Shown: positions 9,367 to 18,327 of the stretch, one piece after another | Position numbering within the stretch: position 1 is the stretch's first letter | Layout: the number at the start of each line of letters is the position of its first letter | Assembly (NCBI GenBank): GCA_034096865.1 | Contig: JAWQFJ010001189.1 | Span: forward strand, 1 to 20,481 | Length of the DNA stretch: 20,481 nucleotides | Direction of reading: 5' to 3' | Source: Theodoxus fluviatilis | Taxonomy: Eukaryota; Mollusca; Gastropoda; Cycloneritida; Neritidae | Notes under the pieces: generated by a model | What the model was told of the DNA's origin: nothing | Databases searched by the model: none | Seen by the model: the letters and a program-made list of their open reading frames with translations, nothing else | Translations under genes and position numbers: made by a program

Positions 9367-10550
9367 GTTCTGTGTTTGAAGAGAGCCAAAAAGATATTGA
9401 CAATGTGACATGTGTGGAGAAAGGTGACGAAGGGTCCTGTAACCCTCCCACCCCCCAATCTCAATTTTCCTTTGTCTAAAATTATAAAGCACAACAGCAT
9501 ACACTCTGCATAAGTTTGAATGCGCTTTCACAAAAAGCCCAAGGGATATCATTCCTCTAGCATTTCCCTGGTGGAAATTTTGAAAGACTTCCATACCCAA
9601 AAAAGTTTCAAAAGCTGGCTGCTAAAAACACAACCAGGGTTATTATTATTTAAGGACAATCCTAGTTTGCTTAGCAATTATACTGGTTTTTAAAAATAAA
9701 GAAGTCAGGCTGAAAATGCACGCTATGATATTATTTACACAATGAGTCCATCAAATTCTGTGATACTTTTATTCACACCTATGATGTTTATAAATAATCT
9801 TAAAAACACAAAAATATAAGCTCAAAAACATCAATTTTTCATGGGGAAGTACACTTTGAGTTAATTCTTTTTAATCAACAGAAAATTAAATTAAACCCCA
9901 AAATGCACTCATATTTGATCCTGGAATACAAGTACAACAGTTCAAAACCAAACGATGCACTCCAAAAATATCATCTAAAGGCTACTTTTTTTTTTCGAAG
10001 TAAAAGAAAACAATTGTTCTGTAGCACTAACTCCACAACAAGAAAATCAAAGCCAGTACAAAATATACATTCAAAATGAATTAAATGGAAACTGGAATAA
10101 CTAAAATAAGGAAAAAACAATGATGAGCATGGAAGAAGGTAACTTTTAAAATTCTGTCAGCAGAGAAACATTCACCCTCCAAGTCTGACCGATCCAGCAC
10201 CATAAACTAAGCTGTGAAAAGACCATCTGTGTTAGCCAGTGGAGAAGCCAGCACACAGCAAAGTGTTGAACTATTTCTGGTGTTTTGAATCCCATTGACG
10301 ATTGATAGCCCCCTAGTCCAAGGCAGACAGCGGAAAACCATCCACACATATACCTTGTAATGTACAGTGAACTCCAACAAGAATTGGGCCAAGAGTAAAC
10401 TTTGATATACATTTTCCACAGCATTTAATCGACACTTTAGAGAAAACACACACACACATCCATACAATTAACTCTACAAATTCTGGTCTCAAGTGCAAGT
10501 AAAAAATGGGACAGAAAATGGTTAACTTTAATAATAATAACAATAATGCG

Positions 10551-10574
10551 ATGACGATGATGATGATGATGATG

Positions 10575-10604
<30 letters not shown>
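10551..10604. repeat. (GAT)n trinucleotide repeat
   Basis: About 17 GAT/ATG triplets with one GAGGAT variant, preceded by AATAATAATAACAATAAT. It lies in the probable 3' UTR of the minus-strand gene, where it would read (ATC)n. Confidence 0.93.
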
Positions 10605-10605
<1 letters not shown>

Positions 10606-10862
10606 AATCAACATTAACTGGGGTTTTCATTCAAAGTTGCAGTGAAATAGATGCTTGTGTGCAGTGCAACTCCAAGAGCATATTTCAGATTTAAAAGTCA
10701 GAGGCACAACCAACCAATCACGAAGCTGTATTATACAAAAGAAGAAGGGAGTGTGCAAGTGTGAGTGGGGGTGGGGGATGGGGGCCGGGAGAGTGGAGAG
10801 AGCAGTTGTCTTGATGAGATGGCGTTCGGTGTAGGCACCACAGTGAAAGACAACATCGGCAG

Positions 10863-10928
10863 CTAGGCATTTTTGAGCTGGTCTTTCAACTCTGTGCACT
10901 CAAGAGCAGTCTCCTCCTCAGCCACTAA
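10863..10928 (-). CDS. GPCPD1: GPCPD1-like phosphodiesterase, probable terminal coding exon with stop
   Basis: Seen: a strong minus-strand acceptor (T-rich tract TTTTGTTTTCTTTTGCAGGCAG) precedes position 10928. In the phase required by the previous exon (phase 0), the sequence reads LVAEEETALECT, then ELKDQLKNA, then TAG at 10865-10863. A short charged helix ending in ELK-like residues is compatible with the variable C-terminal tail of GPCPD1 proteins. The tail is poorly conserved, so the assignment depends mainly on splice signals, phase and order. Two AGs lie 4 nt apart; only the downstream one keeps this frame, because the upstream one gives AVSG and a stop. The intron to the previous exon would be about 6.5 kb. 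If a further exon was missed between them, this could be an alternative or later exon of the same gene. It is less likely to belong to an unrelated gene. Confidence 0.6.
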   Translation of the reverse strand, partial: LVAEEETALECTELKDQLKNA

Positions 10929-11006
10929 CTGCCTGCAAAAGAAAACAAAATCCGAAGGTAACTGCTGTGAATGTATACAGGGAAGAATGGAAGCTATCAC
11001 AATGGG

Positions 11007-11010
<4 letters not shown>

Positions 11011-11073
<63 letters not shown>

Positions 11074-11084
11074 GGGGGGAAGAG

Positions 11085-11122
<38 letters not shown>

Positions 11123-11215
11123 GAGAGAGAGAGAGAGAGAGACAGAGAGAGAGAGAGAGACAGAGAGAGAGACAGACAGAAAGACAGAGAGAGACGGTTA
11201 GAGAGATAGAGGAAG
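11011..11215. repeat. (GA)n microsatellite
   Basis: About 200 bp of GA repeats, interrupted by TAGGGGGGGAAGAGGGGA at 11071-11088 and by CAGA variants toward the right. It lies just upstream, in gene sense, of the terminal-exon acceptor, beginning about 80 bp from it. Confidence 0.95.
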
Positions 11216-11597
11216 AAATGCAGTTTCATAAATCAATCTCTGATTTACAGCGTGATGTGCTAACTCCTGCAAGCTGAAGGCCCCAGGTGAAAGACAGATG
11301 AACAGCTGTGTTCCTGAGGCCAACACACAAAAGACCACAAGGATGGCTTGGAGGTGTTGGACTCCCTGATTTAATGAAGGATAACAGGTTTCGGGTGCAG
11401 CCGTTCCTTACTTTGCCTGAAACCTTGACGATGACAAAAACGACAATAATGTTTAAAGACTTTGTGTAACCAAGGCAGCCTTGATTGGGATGTAGCAGAA
11501 GACATCTGAGGGTGACCTGAGCGACAAAATCTAAGAGACATTGGCCCCATAGAAATGCAGGCATACCATGGATGCATTTCAGTCTATGCACAATTTG

Positions 11598-12010
11598 CGG
11601 TCGACTGGTTAGCGCGCTCAGCCTGCAGTTGCTTGCGGCCAGTGGGTGCAACGTTCGAAGCTGCATAATTCCCGAGTTGCAACCTTGAGCAGGATGCTTT
11701 ACTCACATTGCTTCTCCCCACTCATGGGTAAAACCGGGTACCTGTGAGGGCAGTGCTGGAATACTATAGTGCGATAAACGCTTGTACGGGGCCATGAGCC
11801 AGCGTCGGGTTGGAGTGCTCCCCAGGGAGGGGGGTTGGTAATGTCACCTGACTGTGGACGTCTTGTCTGTCACTGTGTTTGTAGTCAGGTGCCTGCAAAG
11901 GATTGATCCTGTGGCCCAATGATCAGGGGTAAAGTGTAAAGTGGATTGAGACCCAGACATGGGTGATACGTCGCTATACAAAACCACACCGTTATCTTTA
12001 CAAAACAATA
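11598..12010 (+). mobile_element. tRNA-derived SINE copy, family also present at about 2085
   Basis: The head GGTCGACTGGTTAGCGCG (11599-11616) is followed by a B-box-like CGTTCGAAGC (11652-11661), the spacing of a Pol III internal promoter. The body includes GAGTTGCAACCTTGAGCAGG, CTCACATTGCTTCTCC and GGGTAAAACCGGGTACC. The end has GTCGCTATACAAAACCACAC then GTTATC, a SINE-like 3' end (compare CGCTATATAAA-type tails). The central portion aligns by eye with the segment at 2100-2205. The long minus-strand ORFs through it are shadows. Confidence 0.7.
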
Positions 12011-12930
12011 TCAGCAAAATGATCCACAGTGGAAACTCTCCAGAGTGAGGGTTTGGTGAATGCAAATGACAAGAAAATCTGAAACTAGGCATGAGAAAAC
12101 CAGGGTGAAGTACCCTAAATAATAACGGCACACTTTCAACCACAGGATTATTCAATTTCCGATTCAAATACGGGCACATGGTGATTTGAATACATGGACA
12201 GATCGGAATGATCTGACTCTGACCCGACGCTCCCCGTTGACCTGTCTGGCTGTCTGGAGCCCCACTTGGCTGAGCAGGGGAGCATGGAGCAGAGAAAACA
12301 GCAAGTCTGTAGCTCATAATTCTTATGAGGCATGTTCTATTTTTGTGTAAGGCCCCAGATAACAATACACAGCTGAACCCTCTTGAAAACCTTAAGCGTT
12401 TGCTCAAAAATTGTTCCACTGACTTCTGCCTGATCTAGAATGTTCCATCCCAAAACTGTACCAAAAACATCAACAACAGGATGCAATGCCCATGATGACA
12501 TAACAAACTTCAGGGGGTACCAGTCCATGCAGAGTCTCCCCCTCAAAAGCTACAAAACAAATCCTTGGTGGACATGATACCCAAAAGATGTACACAAGAT
12601 CAAGAACTTGGGGAAAAAACTGAAGGTGGGATATACAGGTCTTGTGTCAGCTGGTATGAGGCAGGTGAAAGGAAAACATCATATTTGTTCCATCTTGAAG
12701 AGCGTAATTACATATACAAATGAATCTACAAATTAAAAGATAATAAAGGGCGTGACCTTGTGGGTATTTATAACATTCAGAATGAAATTCATACTTGTTA
12801 TCAAAAGTTATGCAAGAGCGATGAGGATGATAGAACTATTGGGTAGTCACTGGACCGGAACACAGAAAGTATAGAACATTAACAGAATAATAACAGGCTG
12901 AAAAAGTGAAATGGAAAGATATATAACATA

Positions 12931-13904
12931 CAGGGTGCTGCAAAATTACCATTACGCATGAGCGTGATATTATAAAATAATGGATTTCTCCGAGTTCACA
13001 CACATTAAATGTATTGAACAACATACAACAGTTCAGACGAGCAAGCAGCAGTTTATTCAATGTATCACCACCAGCCTTCACAACTGCCTCCAGGCGCTTC
13101 CGGAAGGAGCTGCACGCTGCTCGGACGTAGTCTTCAGACAAAGCCGCCCACTGCGCTGTGACTGCTGCTCGCAGGCTATTCACATTCGGGTTGCTACTTG
13201 CGCAGGCCTTGGACTCCACATGCTCCAATATGGAATAGTCAAGCGGGCTGAGGTCCGGAGACGATGGCAGCCACATGTCCTTGGGCCAGAAGCTGCCGTT
13301 TTCCTTCACCAGCAGCTGTTGCGGTGTCTAGGCATTTTCTGGTTTCTTCATCCAGTTCAGAATCTTCCTAGCATGGTCTACTCTTGTGATCTTTTGCGCC
13401 TCCGTGATCCTGTTCTTGATGACCACTGCCCTCGACTTCATGTGCAGGTCATTTCTGATGACTTGACTCATGGTGCGCTCATGCATGCCAAACTGCTTCG
13501 CCAGCTTCCTGATGGACTCCCAGGTATGGAGCTCAACCAACACCTTCACAGCTGCCATCACCTCTTCCGTTCTCTTCTCTTCTCCTGCTTCCTTCCTTGT
13601 CCTGCAGAAGGCTCAACATTGCCATGCTCTGCCAGCATGCCCCTGACTCACTTGATCTGCAATCTGCTAACACGCAGAGCTGCACAGATCAGGGCTGTCG
13701 ACTCGCGCACGCAGAGGCACTCAGCAACAAGTTCACATTTCGCCTGCTGCATGGCAACTGTGCTGCAGCTGATTCTCAGTTTTGGCTATAAACTGCGGCT
13801 GGGTCCTGTACCTGTGCAGGGGCACAGGCATGTGCAATCATCGTGCGCAAATCGCTGCTGCGTAGAGCACCAAAGTTATGTAAAGCTAATTTTGCCGCAC
13901 CCTG
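12931..13904 (-). mobile_element. Internally deleted Tc1/mariner-superfamily transposon
   Basis: Seen: terminal inverted repeats CAGGGTGCTGCAAAATTA (12931-12948) and, reverse-complemented at the right end (13887-13904), CAGGGTGCGGCAAAATTA match at 17 of 18 positions, with weaker similarity continuing inward. TA dinucleotides at 12929-12930 and 13905-13906 fit the mariner TA target duplication. The 974-bp body carries a minus-strand transposase remnant with the helix-turn-helix and the C-terminal catalytic block but no middle. Full-length relatives are usually about 1.3 kb or more (general knowledge), so this is a deletion derivative that could only be moved in trans. It lies in an intron of the GPCPD1-like gene, in the same orientation as that gene. 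Confidence 0.9.
13052..13561 (-). pseudogene. Mariner-like transposase remnant, central catalytic region deleted
   Basis: The N-terminal piece (13561-13328) contains a helix-turn-helix (IRKLAKQFGMHERTMSQVIR), then RITEAQK and ILNWMKKPENA, and ends at TAG (13330-13328). Without any frame change the reading resumes TPQQLLVKENGSFWPKD and carries the C-terminal signature SSPDLSPLDYSI. The Asp of SPLD (about 13240-13238) is the third catalytic acidic residue of the mariner-type DDD triad. The two upstream catalytic blocks expected between PENA and the GSFWPKD piece (the ILFSDE-type and QDGAPAH-type segments) are absent, so the enzyme cannot be active. The reading then runs on toward the left terminal repeat without the usual stop. 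The frame stays open upstream of 13561 to a stop at 13613-13615. The 313-residue plus-strand open frame over this element is antisense and not a gene. Confidence 0.85.
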
Positions 13905-14125
13905 TACATATGGGGAATTAACACAAACTAAGAAAGTAATGAAATATAACTAAACACCGTAATCAGATATTTGTTCCATTAAAATATATATTCAAATAAC
14001 ATTATGAGTAATCAACAAATCTCATGAGGAAGGGGAATTCTCATATACCCAAAGAGAAGGAATAGTGACGTCCATACGAAAACCCAGTAAAGGTAGACTG
14101 CATCTGTTATATACATGAATTAAAA

Positions 14126-14460
14126 TGGTGCCCCATCACACTGCTCAACACAGTTTACAAAACAGCCTCATCCTGCAGATCATATAGGATGAGGAGGGTA
14201 CTAGGAAACATCCTGCAAGAAAAACAGAAAGGTTTTATCAAAGGCAAGAACAAAGGCAAAAACGTAAGATTTACATATGATATCATGGATGCCACCTCCC
14301 AAACATAAAGTCCTGGTTGACTTCGAAAAAACAAATAAGCAATTTCAACAAATTGAATCACTGAATGTTTAGATTTATTGGGGTTTGGACAGTCACTATT
14401 CCGATGGTTCAAAGGCCTTAGCCAATAAACATTCGACACGATTAATTCAAAATGGCCATC
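14126..14460 (+). pseudogene. Decayed non-LTR retrotransposon (LINE) reverse transcriptase fragment
   Basis: Seen: in frame from 14126 the translation reads WCPITLLNTVYKTASS, then QKGFIKGKNKGKNVRFTYDI, the pattern of the N-terminal part of LINE reverse transcriptases (family form: W-R-PISLLN-DYK, GFI-GR-I-ENIR). A stop follows. The next piece, one frame over from about 14305, reads KVLVDFEKTNKQF, matching the conserved VDFEKAFD block with the second Asp lost. Further on, RWFKGLSQ and LIQNGHLLSQ lie in other frames, matching the later family segments. At least two frameshifts and several stops are present, and the YADD block, endonuclease and 3' end are not found. It is a dead 5'- and 3'-truncated copy inside the long GPCPD1-like intron. 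The clade is not certain; it resembles L1/Tx1-type enzymes. Confidence 0.8.
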
Positions 14461-14548
14461 TCCTTTCTCAAAACCACGACCATAGAACGCGCTGTCGCCC
14501 CCATCTCAAGTTACCTCTTCCTTATGGGAGCTCAATCATGTACTTGAT

Positions 14549-14728
14549 CTGTCAATAAAATAGCATTATCAAGGGTATAAAGATTGGAGACAGAACATAT
14601 CATGGCCCAATTTTCAGAAGACACAGAGTTTTTCTACACCGCTCGTACCGCCTCAATCGCTGTCAATAAAATAGCAATATCAAGGGTATAAAGGTTGGAG
14701 ACAAAGAACATATGATGGCCCAATTTTC
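14549..14728. repeat. Local imperfect duplication of about 68 bp
   Basis: The segment 14549-14615 beginning CTGTCAATAAAATAGCATTA and ending GGCCCAATTTTC recurs at 14660-14728. A few substitutions separate the copies (CATTAT/CAATAT, AGATTG/AGGTTG), along with a 2-bp insertion near GACAAAGAACAT. The copies are about 111 bp apart. No coding capacity is seen. Confidence 0.85.
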
Positions 14729-15183
14729 TTACTTCCCTTGTTGTGTGTGGTTAATTTGCTATGGAAATGATGTTGTAATGTAATGCTCCCCCAACCCCAA
14801 CCACACCCTAAAGTTTATGCAATAAAAGACAGACATGTTGTGAAGAAGCCTCTGCAGGAATATTGGCAAACATAAGAGCTGAGAGTGCACAGGCAGCCAT
14901 CAATAACAACAAATTCATGCAAAGAAAAGAAAAGGAAAAAACAAAAAACCACAGCGTTGTGGCAGCCAGACATTAAAAATGAATTAGTGCAATAAATGAG
15001 GACAGGCCTTGCAAATTCACTGCAAGTGCAAGCCTACACTCTGCGAAGGAGACAACGGTAGCCAGGCCAGGACGGCAACCGAGTCCAGTCATGCAAACCT
15101 CCAAGGTAGCCCAGGCAAGTCAGAGAAGGAGTGAGGAGTCCGGCATGACATCCCACCCAAAGACACAGACAACAGATGTTTGG

Positions 15184-15624
15184 ACAGATGGATGGGATGA
15201 CAAAAGGACAGATGGATGAGATGACAGAAGGGCAGATGGATGGGATGACAGAAAGGCAGATGGATGGGATGACAGAAGGACAGATGGATGGGATAACAGA
15301 AGGACAGATGGATGGGATGACAAAAGGACAGATGGATGGGGCAACAGAAGGGCAGATGGATGGAATAACAGAAGGACACGTGGATGGCATGACAGAAGGA
15401 CAGATGGATGGGATGACAAAAGGACAGATGGATGGGATGACAGAAGGACAGATGGATGGGATGACAGAAGGACANNNNNNNGATGGGATGACAGAAGGAC
15501 AGATGGATGGGATGACAGAAGGACAGATGGATGGGATGACAGAAGGACAAATGGATGGGAAGGCAGAGGGACAGATGGATGGGATGACAGAAGGATGGAT
15601 GGATGGAAAGACTGAAGGACATAT
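15184..15624. repeat. 24-bp minisatellite, about 18 copies, interrupted by an assembly gap
   Basis: Tandem 24-bp units of the form ACAGATGGATGGGATGACAG then AAGG, with scattered substitutions (for example ATGAGATG, GGGGCAAC, GGAATAAC, ACACGTGG). Because 24 is a multiple of three, the array is open in several frames on both strands (MDGMTEGQ on plus, CPSVIPSI on minus). These are not taken as genes. Seven N bases interrupt it at 15475-15481. Confidence 0.95.
15475..15481. other. Seven-base N run inside the minisatellite
   Basis: N characters lie between GACA and GATGGGATGAC. In an uninterrupted array four bases (GATG) would separate these strings, so seven N leave the 24-bp period offset by three. 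The true array length is unknown. Confidence 0.99.
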
Positions 15625-15839
15625 GGCAAGATGGACCGATATGTTTCTACTGTCCAACATTCAGCGTAATGTGCAGGTGGCATTATTTTATTATACACAA
15701 GTAAAAATTAAACATGTAAAAAAAAAACACAACCAAAAACAACAACAAAAGGACCTACAGATGTTCACATACCAATACACAAACACATACAGCTATCCAC
15801 TCGCCAAATGACATGGATTCACACATCTGTACAATAATG

Positions 15840-15945
15840 CACTCATACATGCATGCATAGATGCATACACTTGCATGTGCACACACATGAATGCGCACTC
15901 ACACACACACACTAGCACGAGCGCGCACACGCACACACACAAGAC
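15840..15945. repeat. Degenerate (CA)n and CATG-rich patch
   Basis: Imperfect CA repeats with GCATGCATAGATGCATAC motifs and GAGCGCGCACACGCACAC near 15918. No gene is seen in the flanking 15660-16370, which otherwise contains A-rich low-complexity sequence and a C/T-rich stretch near 16250-16320. Confidence 0.8.
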
Positions 15946-16370
15946 AGCCATCTTTAAACAAACCACTTACATTACAGCAAATGCCCAGGTTAATTACTGC
16001 TTGATAAGAGTGGGCTGCAACAGCTTGCTGTTTTTATCAGTTCAATGACGATCAGGTAACACAGTGGCCAAGTCAGACTTTTCAGAGTCTTGGTTACAGG
16101 TCATTACCCAAGATGAAGATGGCAACAGTTGTCCATTATTTTGATGCTGACTTGACAGCCAGTGAAAGCAGACGATACAAACGCCCACCATTAAATGATG
16201 CATCATGGCCATTTCTTGTCTCCATGACATAGATGTTTCTCCCTGGCATGGGCTCTTCCTCTCTCTTTTCTGTGTCTTTCCCCCCCACCCCCCACCCCTC
16301 TCTCTTTTTGTTTTTCATCCATTCTCGTTCACTTCTTGAACCCAAGTATTTATTCGTTGGCTGATTGCTT

Positions 16371-16450
16371 GCTTGACTGACTGACGGTCTGACTGACGGT
16401 CTGACTGACGGTCTGACTGACTGACTGACTGACTGACGGTCTGACTGACT

Positions 16451-16493
<43 letters not shown>

Positions 16494-16502
16494 TGACTGA
16501 CT

Positions 16503-16574
<72 letters not shown>

Positions 16575-16700
16575 GACTGACTGACTGACTGACTGACTGA
16601 CTGACTGACTGACTGACTGACTGACTGACCAATCGATCGACTGACTGATTGATTGGACGACTGACCGACCCACGGTCCAACCGATTGATTGATCGATTGC
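16371..16700. repeat. (GACT)n tetranucleotide array
   Basis: About 310 bp of GACT repeats with CGGTCT, CAGACT and GACGGACT variants, decaying at the right end into GATT/GATC forms (about 16630-16700). The Ser-Gln-Val open frames it produces on the minus strand are artefacts. Confidence 0.95.
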
Positions 16701-16805
16701 TTGGTTGAATACTATTTGACGATCTTTATTTATCATGTAAGGCCAAACTAATTCAGAAAACCCCCCAGATATCTATAAATGGGCAATGTAGACAGAATTT
16801 GTCCT

Positions 16806-17125
16806 GGACCACGGTGGCTCAGTAGTTAGAGCGTTGTGACGTTCACCAATAGGCTGCAAGTTCAATCCCTGCCTGGGGTTCAACATTTTTCTTCACTGTC
16901 CCCTGCAGGCTCTTCAGCTATGCCTCACTGGAAAGTCCCTATTTGCTCAAGCTGCTAGAAGGCCATCAAACAGCCCAGGCCTAATTCTGTGCTCTCTCTG
17001 ACCCTGCCATAAAGGCAGCGACTTTGCTCAAGCACAACTAATGGTTGGAGCTGCTGGATGTGGAAAACCTGGCAGCTGTGCTTTTGGAGCCTGCTCCGGT
17101 AGACCCTATATTGCACTCACTTCTG
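16806..17125 (+). mobile_element. tRNA-derived SINE-like copy (head certain, tail uncertain)
   Basis: The head at about 16809-16880 looks like a degenerate tRNA. It has an A-box-like TGGCTCAGTAG (16815-16825), a 34-nt gap, then a B-box-like AGTTCAATCCC (16859-16869) followed by GCCTGGGGTTC. These are internal RNA polymerase III promoter elements. It lies on the plus strand, opposite to the host gene. The body after about 16880 has two similar pieces sharing GCCATAAAGGCA (near 17007 and 17130). No clean poly-A or short repeat tail is visible, so the right boundary is a guess. An old tRNA pseudogene is the alternative. Confidence 0.6.
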
Positions 17126-17391
17126 CTTGGCCATAAAGGCAATAACTCAGCTGTTGATTCCACTGTTTGAGAGAGAAAGACCATTCAGCATGTGTACAAA
17201 TCACACGGCAGAGAGTGACATGAATTCCAACATAGGACTCACATACAGCGGTGACATGTACCAGGAGCCCATTCAGTGCGTCCTGCTTGAAGGCTCACAT
17301 TCAAGGTTCCTCTCTCGTGAACTTTTAAGATGTGATGTAACAGGACATGGCACAGGAGAAGAACCCTGGGTTGCCATGGTAACGGACTGAC

Positions 17392-17482
17392 CTGCTCTTC
17401 ATGGGCATGTACGGCCAGTTCCACGACGGGAAGGCTGTTGCTTTCATCCACATGGAAGACTGAAGGGTGATTGGTGTCCATG
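17392..17482 (-). CDS. GPCPD1: GPCPD1-like phosphodiesterase, penultimate coding exon (C-terminal tail)
   Basis: Seen: the acceptor CTTTCCAG precedes position 17482 and the donor GAGCAG|GTCAGT follows 17392, giving a 91-bp exon. Its first base C completes the CG left by the exon at 19789, making Arg at the end of the family motif GLIYDR. The remaining 30 codons read MDTNHPSVFHVDESNS and so on, ending HAHEEQ in phase 0. The segment NHPSVFHVDE sits where vertebrate GPCPD1 has a similar short stretch (proline, a hydrophobic pair, then Gln/His-Val-Glu) just after the last barrel strand. That position, the phase match and the identical GTCAGT donors support it as the next exon of the same gene. 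The internal ATG is ordinary coding sequence, not a start. Between this exon and the previous one lie about 2.3 kb of intron with a MITE and several simple repeats. Confidence 0.72.
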
Positions 17483-17579
17483 CTGGAAAGGAGACAGTCC
17501 TGTCATGCACACACACAGAGCTCTCCTTCCTTCCACCACGCATGCACTCATCCTGATGAAGAAACAGACAATAACACAT

Positions 17580-17897
17580 CCAAGAACACACACTATACAC
17601 ACATCAAATATGCACATGCATGCACACACATGCACATATACACATGTAAACAAACAAACACACACACACACACATATTCACATGCACACACACATACACC
17701 ACACACACATACACCACACACACATACACCACACACACACGCATACACACACACACACACACACATACACACACACACACGCGCGCACGTGCATACACAA
17801 ATGCATGCACACACACACATTCACATACACACACATATGCACATGCATATACACATACATACACTACACACACATACACCACACACACGCATACACA

Positions 17898-17930
<33 letters not shown>

Positions 17931-18160
17931 GCATACACAAATGCATGCACACACACACATGCATACACATGTAAACAAACAAACACACACACACACACAT
18001 TCACATGCACACACATACACCACACACACATACACCACACACACATGCATACACACACATACACACACACACACGCATACACAAATGCATGCACACATAC
18101 ACAAACATTCACATACACACACACATATGCACATGCATGCAGGCGCACTCACACCAACAC
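17580..18160. repeat. Complex (CA)n array with higher-order structure
   Basis: This is about 0.55 kb of CA dinucleotides interspersed with longer motifs that recur. GCATACACAAATGCATGCAC appears at 17791, 17931 and 18075. A motif beginning ACATGTAAACAAACAAACAC appears at 17642 and 17967, followed each time by similar CACATGCACAC / ATACACCACAC strings. Segmental duplication inside the array is therefore visible. The His/Thr- and Cys/Val-rich open frames here are repeat artefacts. Confidence 0.95.
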
Positions 18161-18327
18161 AGGCATGAAATGGTATGCTCCTATGTGTCCATGTCGGTCG
18201 ACAGCAATGGCTTGCTAGACCCTGACTGACCATACTGACCACACACAGGACCACACACAGTCTCATCAGGCCCAACAGTTTGTGACCGTGTCAAACAATG
18301 ATCATAAGGCCCCCAAAAAAGCTGAGG

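Larger units (their letters stand above)
8900..10862 (-). other. Probable 3' UTR and downstream region of the GPCPD1-like gene; end not determined
   Basis: No coding potential beyond simple-repeat shadows is visible to the left of the stop codon at 10863. The stretch is AT-rich and compatible with a long 3' UTR. Canonical AATAAA signals on the minus strand (TTTATT on the plus strand) occur at 9768-9773 and 8902-8907; either could mark an mRNA end, and later ones cannot be excluded. The stretch holds a (GAT)n tract at about 10551-10604, a (GT)n-rich patch at about 9200-9270, and (GTGA)n near 9344-9366. The extent is inference. Confidence 0.35.

Noticed and set aside
10918..11229. Ser/Leu-rich hydrophobic frame
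   Set aside because: Artefact of (GA)n; part of it overlaps the real terminal exon in a different frame.
12980..13921. 313-codon plus-strand open frame
   Set aside because: It lies antisense over the mariner-like element, whose real transposase remnant (HTH and SSPDLSPLDY) is on the minus strand.
15184..15624. CRISPR-like array
   Set aside because: The units are directly contiguous with no unique spacers, and the DNA is eukaryotic.
15034..15811. Open frames of about 200 codons on both strands that look like repeat proteins
   Set aside because: The 24-bp minisatellite unit is a multiple of three and stop-free, so the frames follow automatically; they also cross the N gap.
16315..16736. Ser-Gln-Val repeat protein on the minus strand
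   Set aside because: Artefact of the (GACT)n tract.
16809..16880. Functional tRNA gene
   Set aside because: A and B boxes are present, but the acceptor and anticodon arms do not pair convincingly by eye; a SINE head or pseudogene fits better.
17604..18275. 223-codon Cys/Val-rich frame, superficially like a cysteine-rich peptide
   Set aside because: Generated by the (CA)n array; no cysteine framework or signal peptide stands out.
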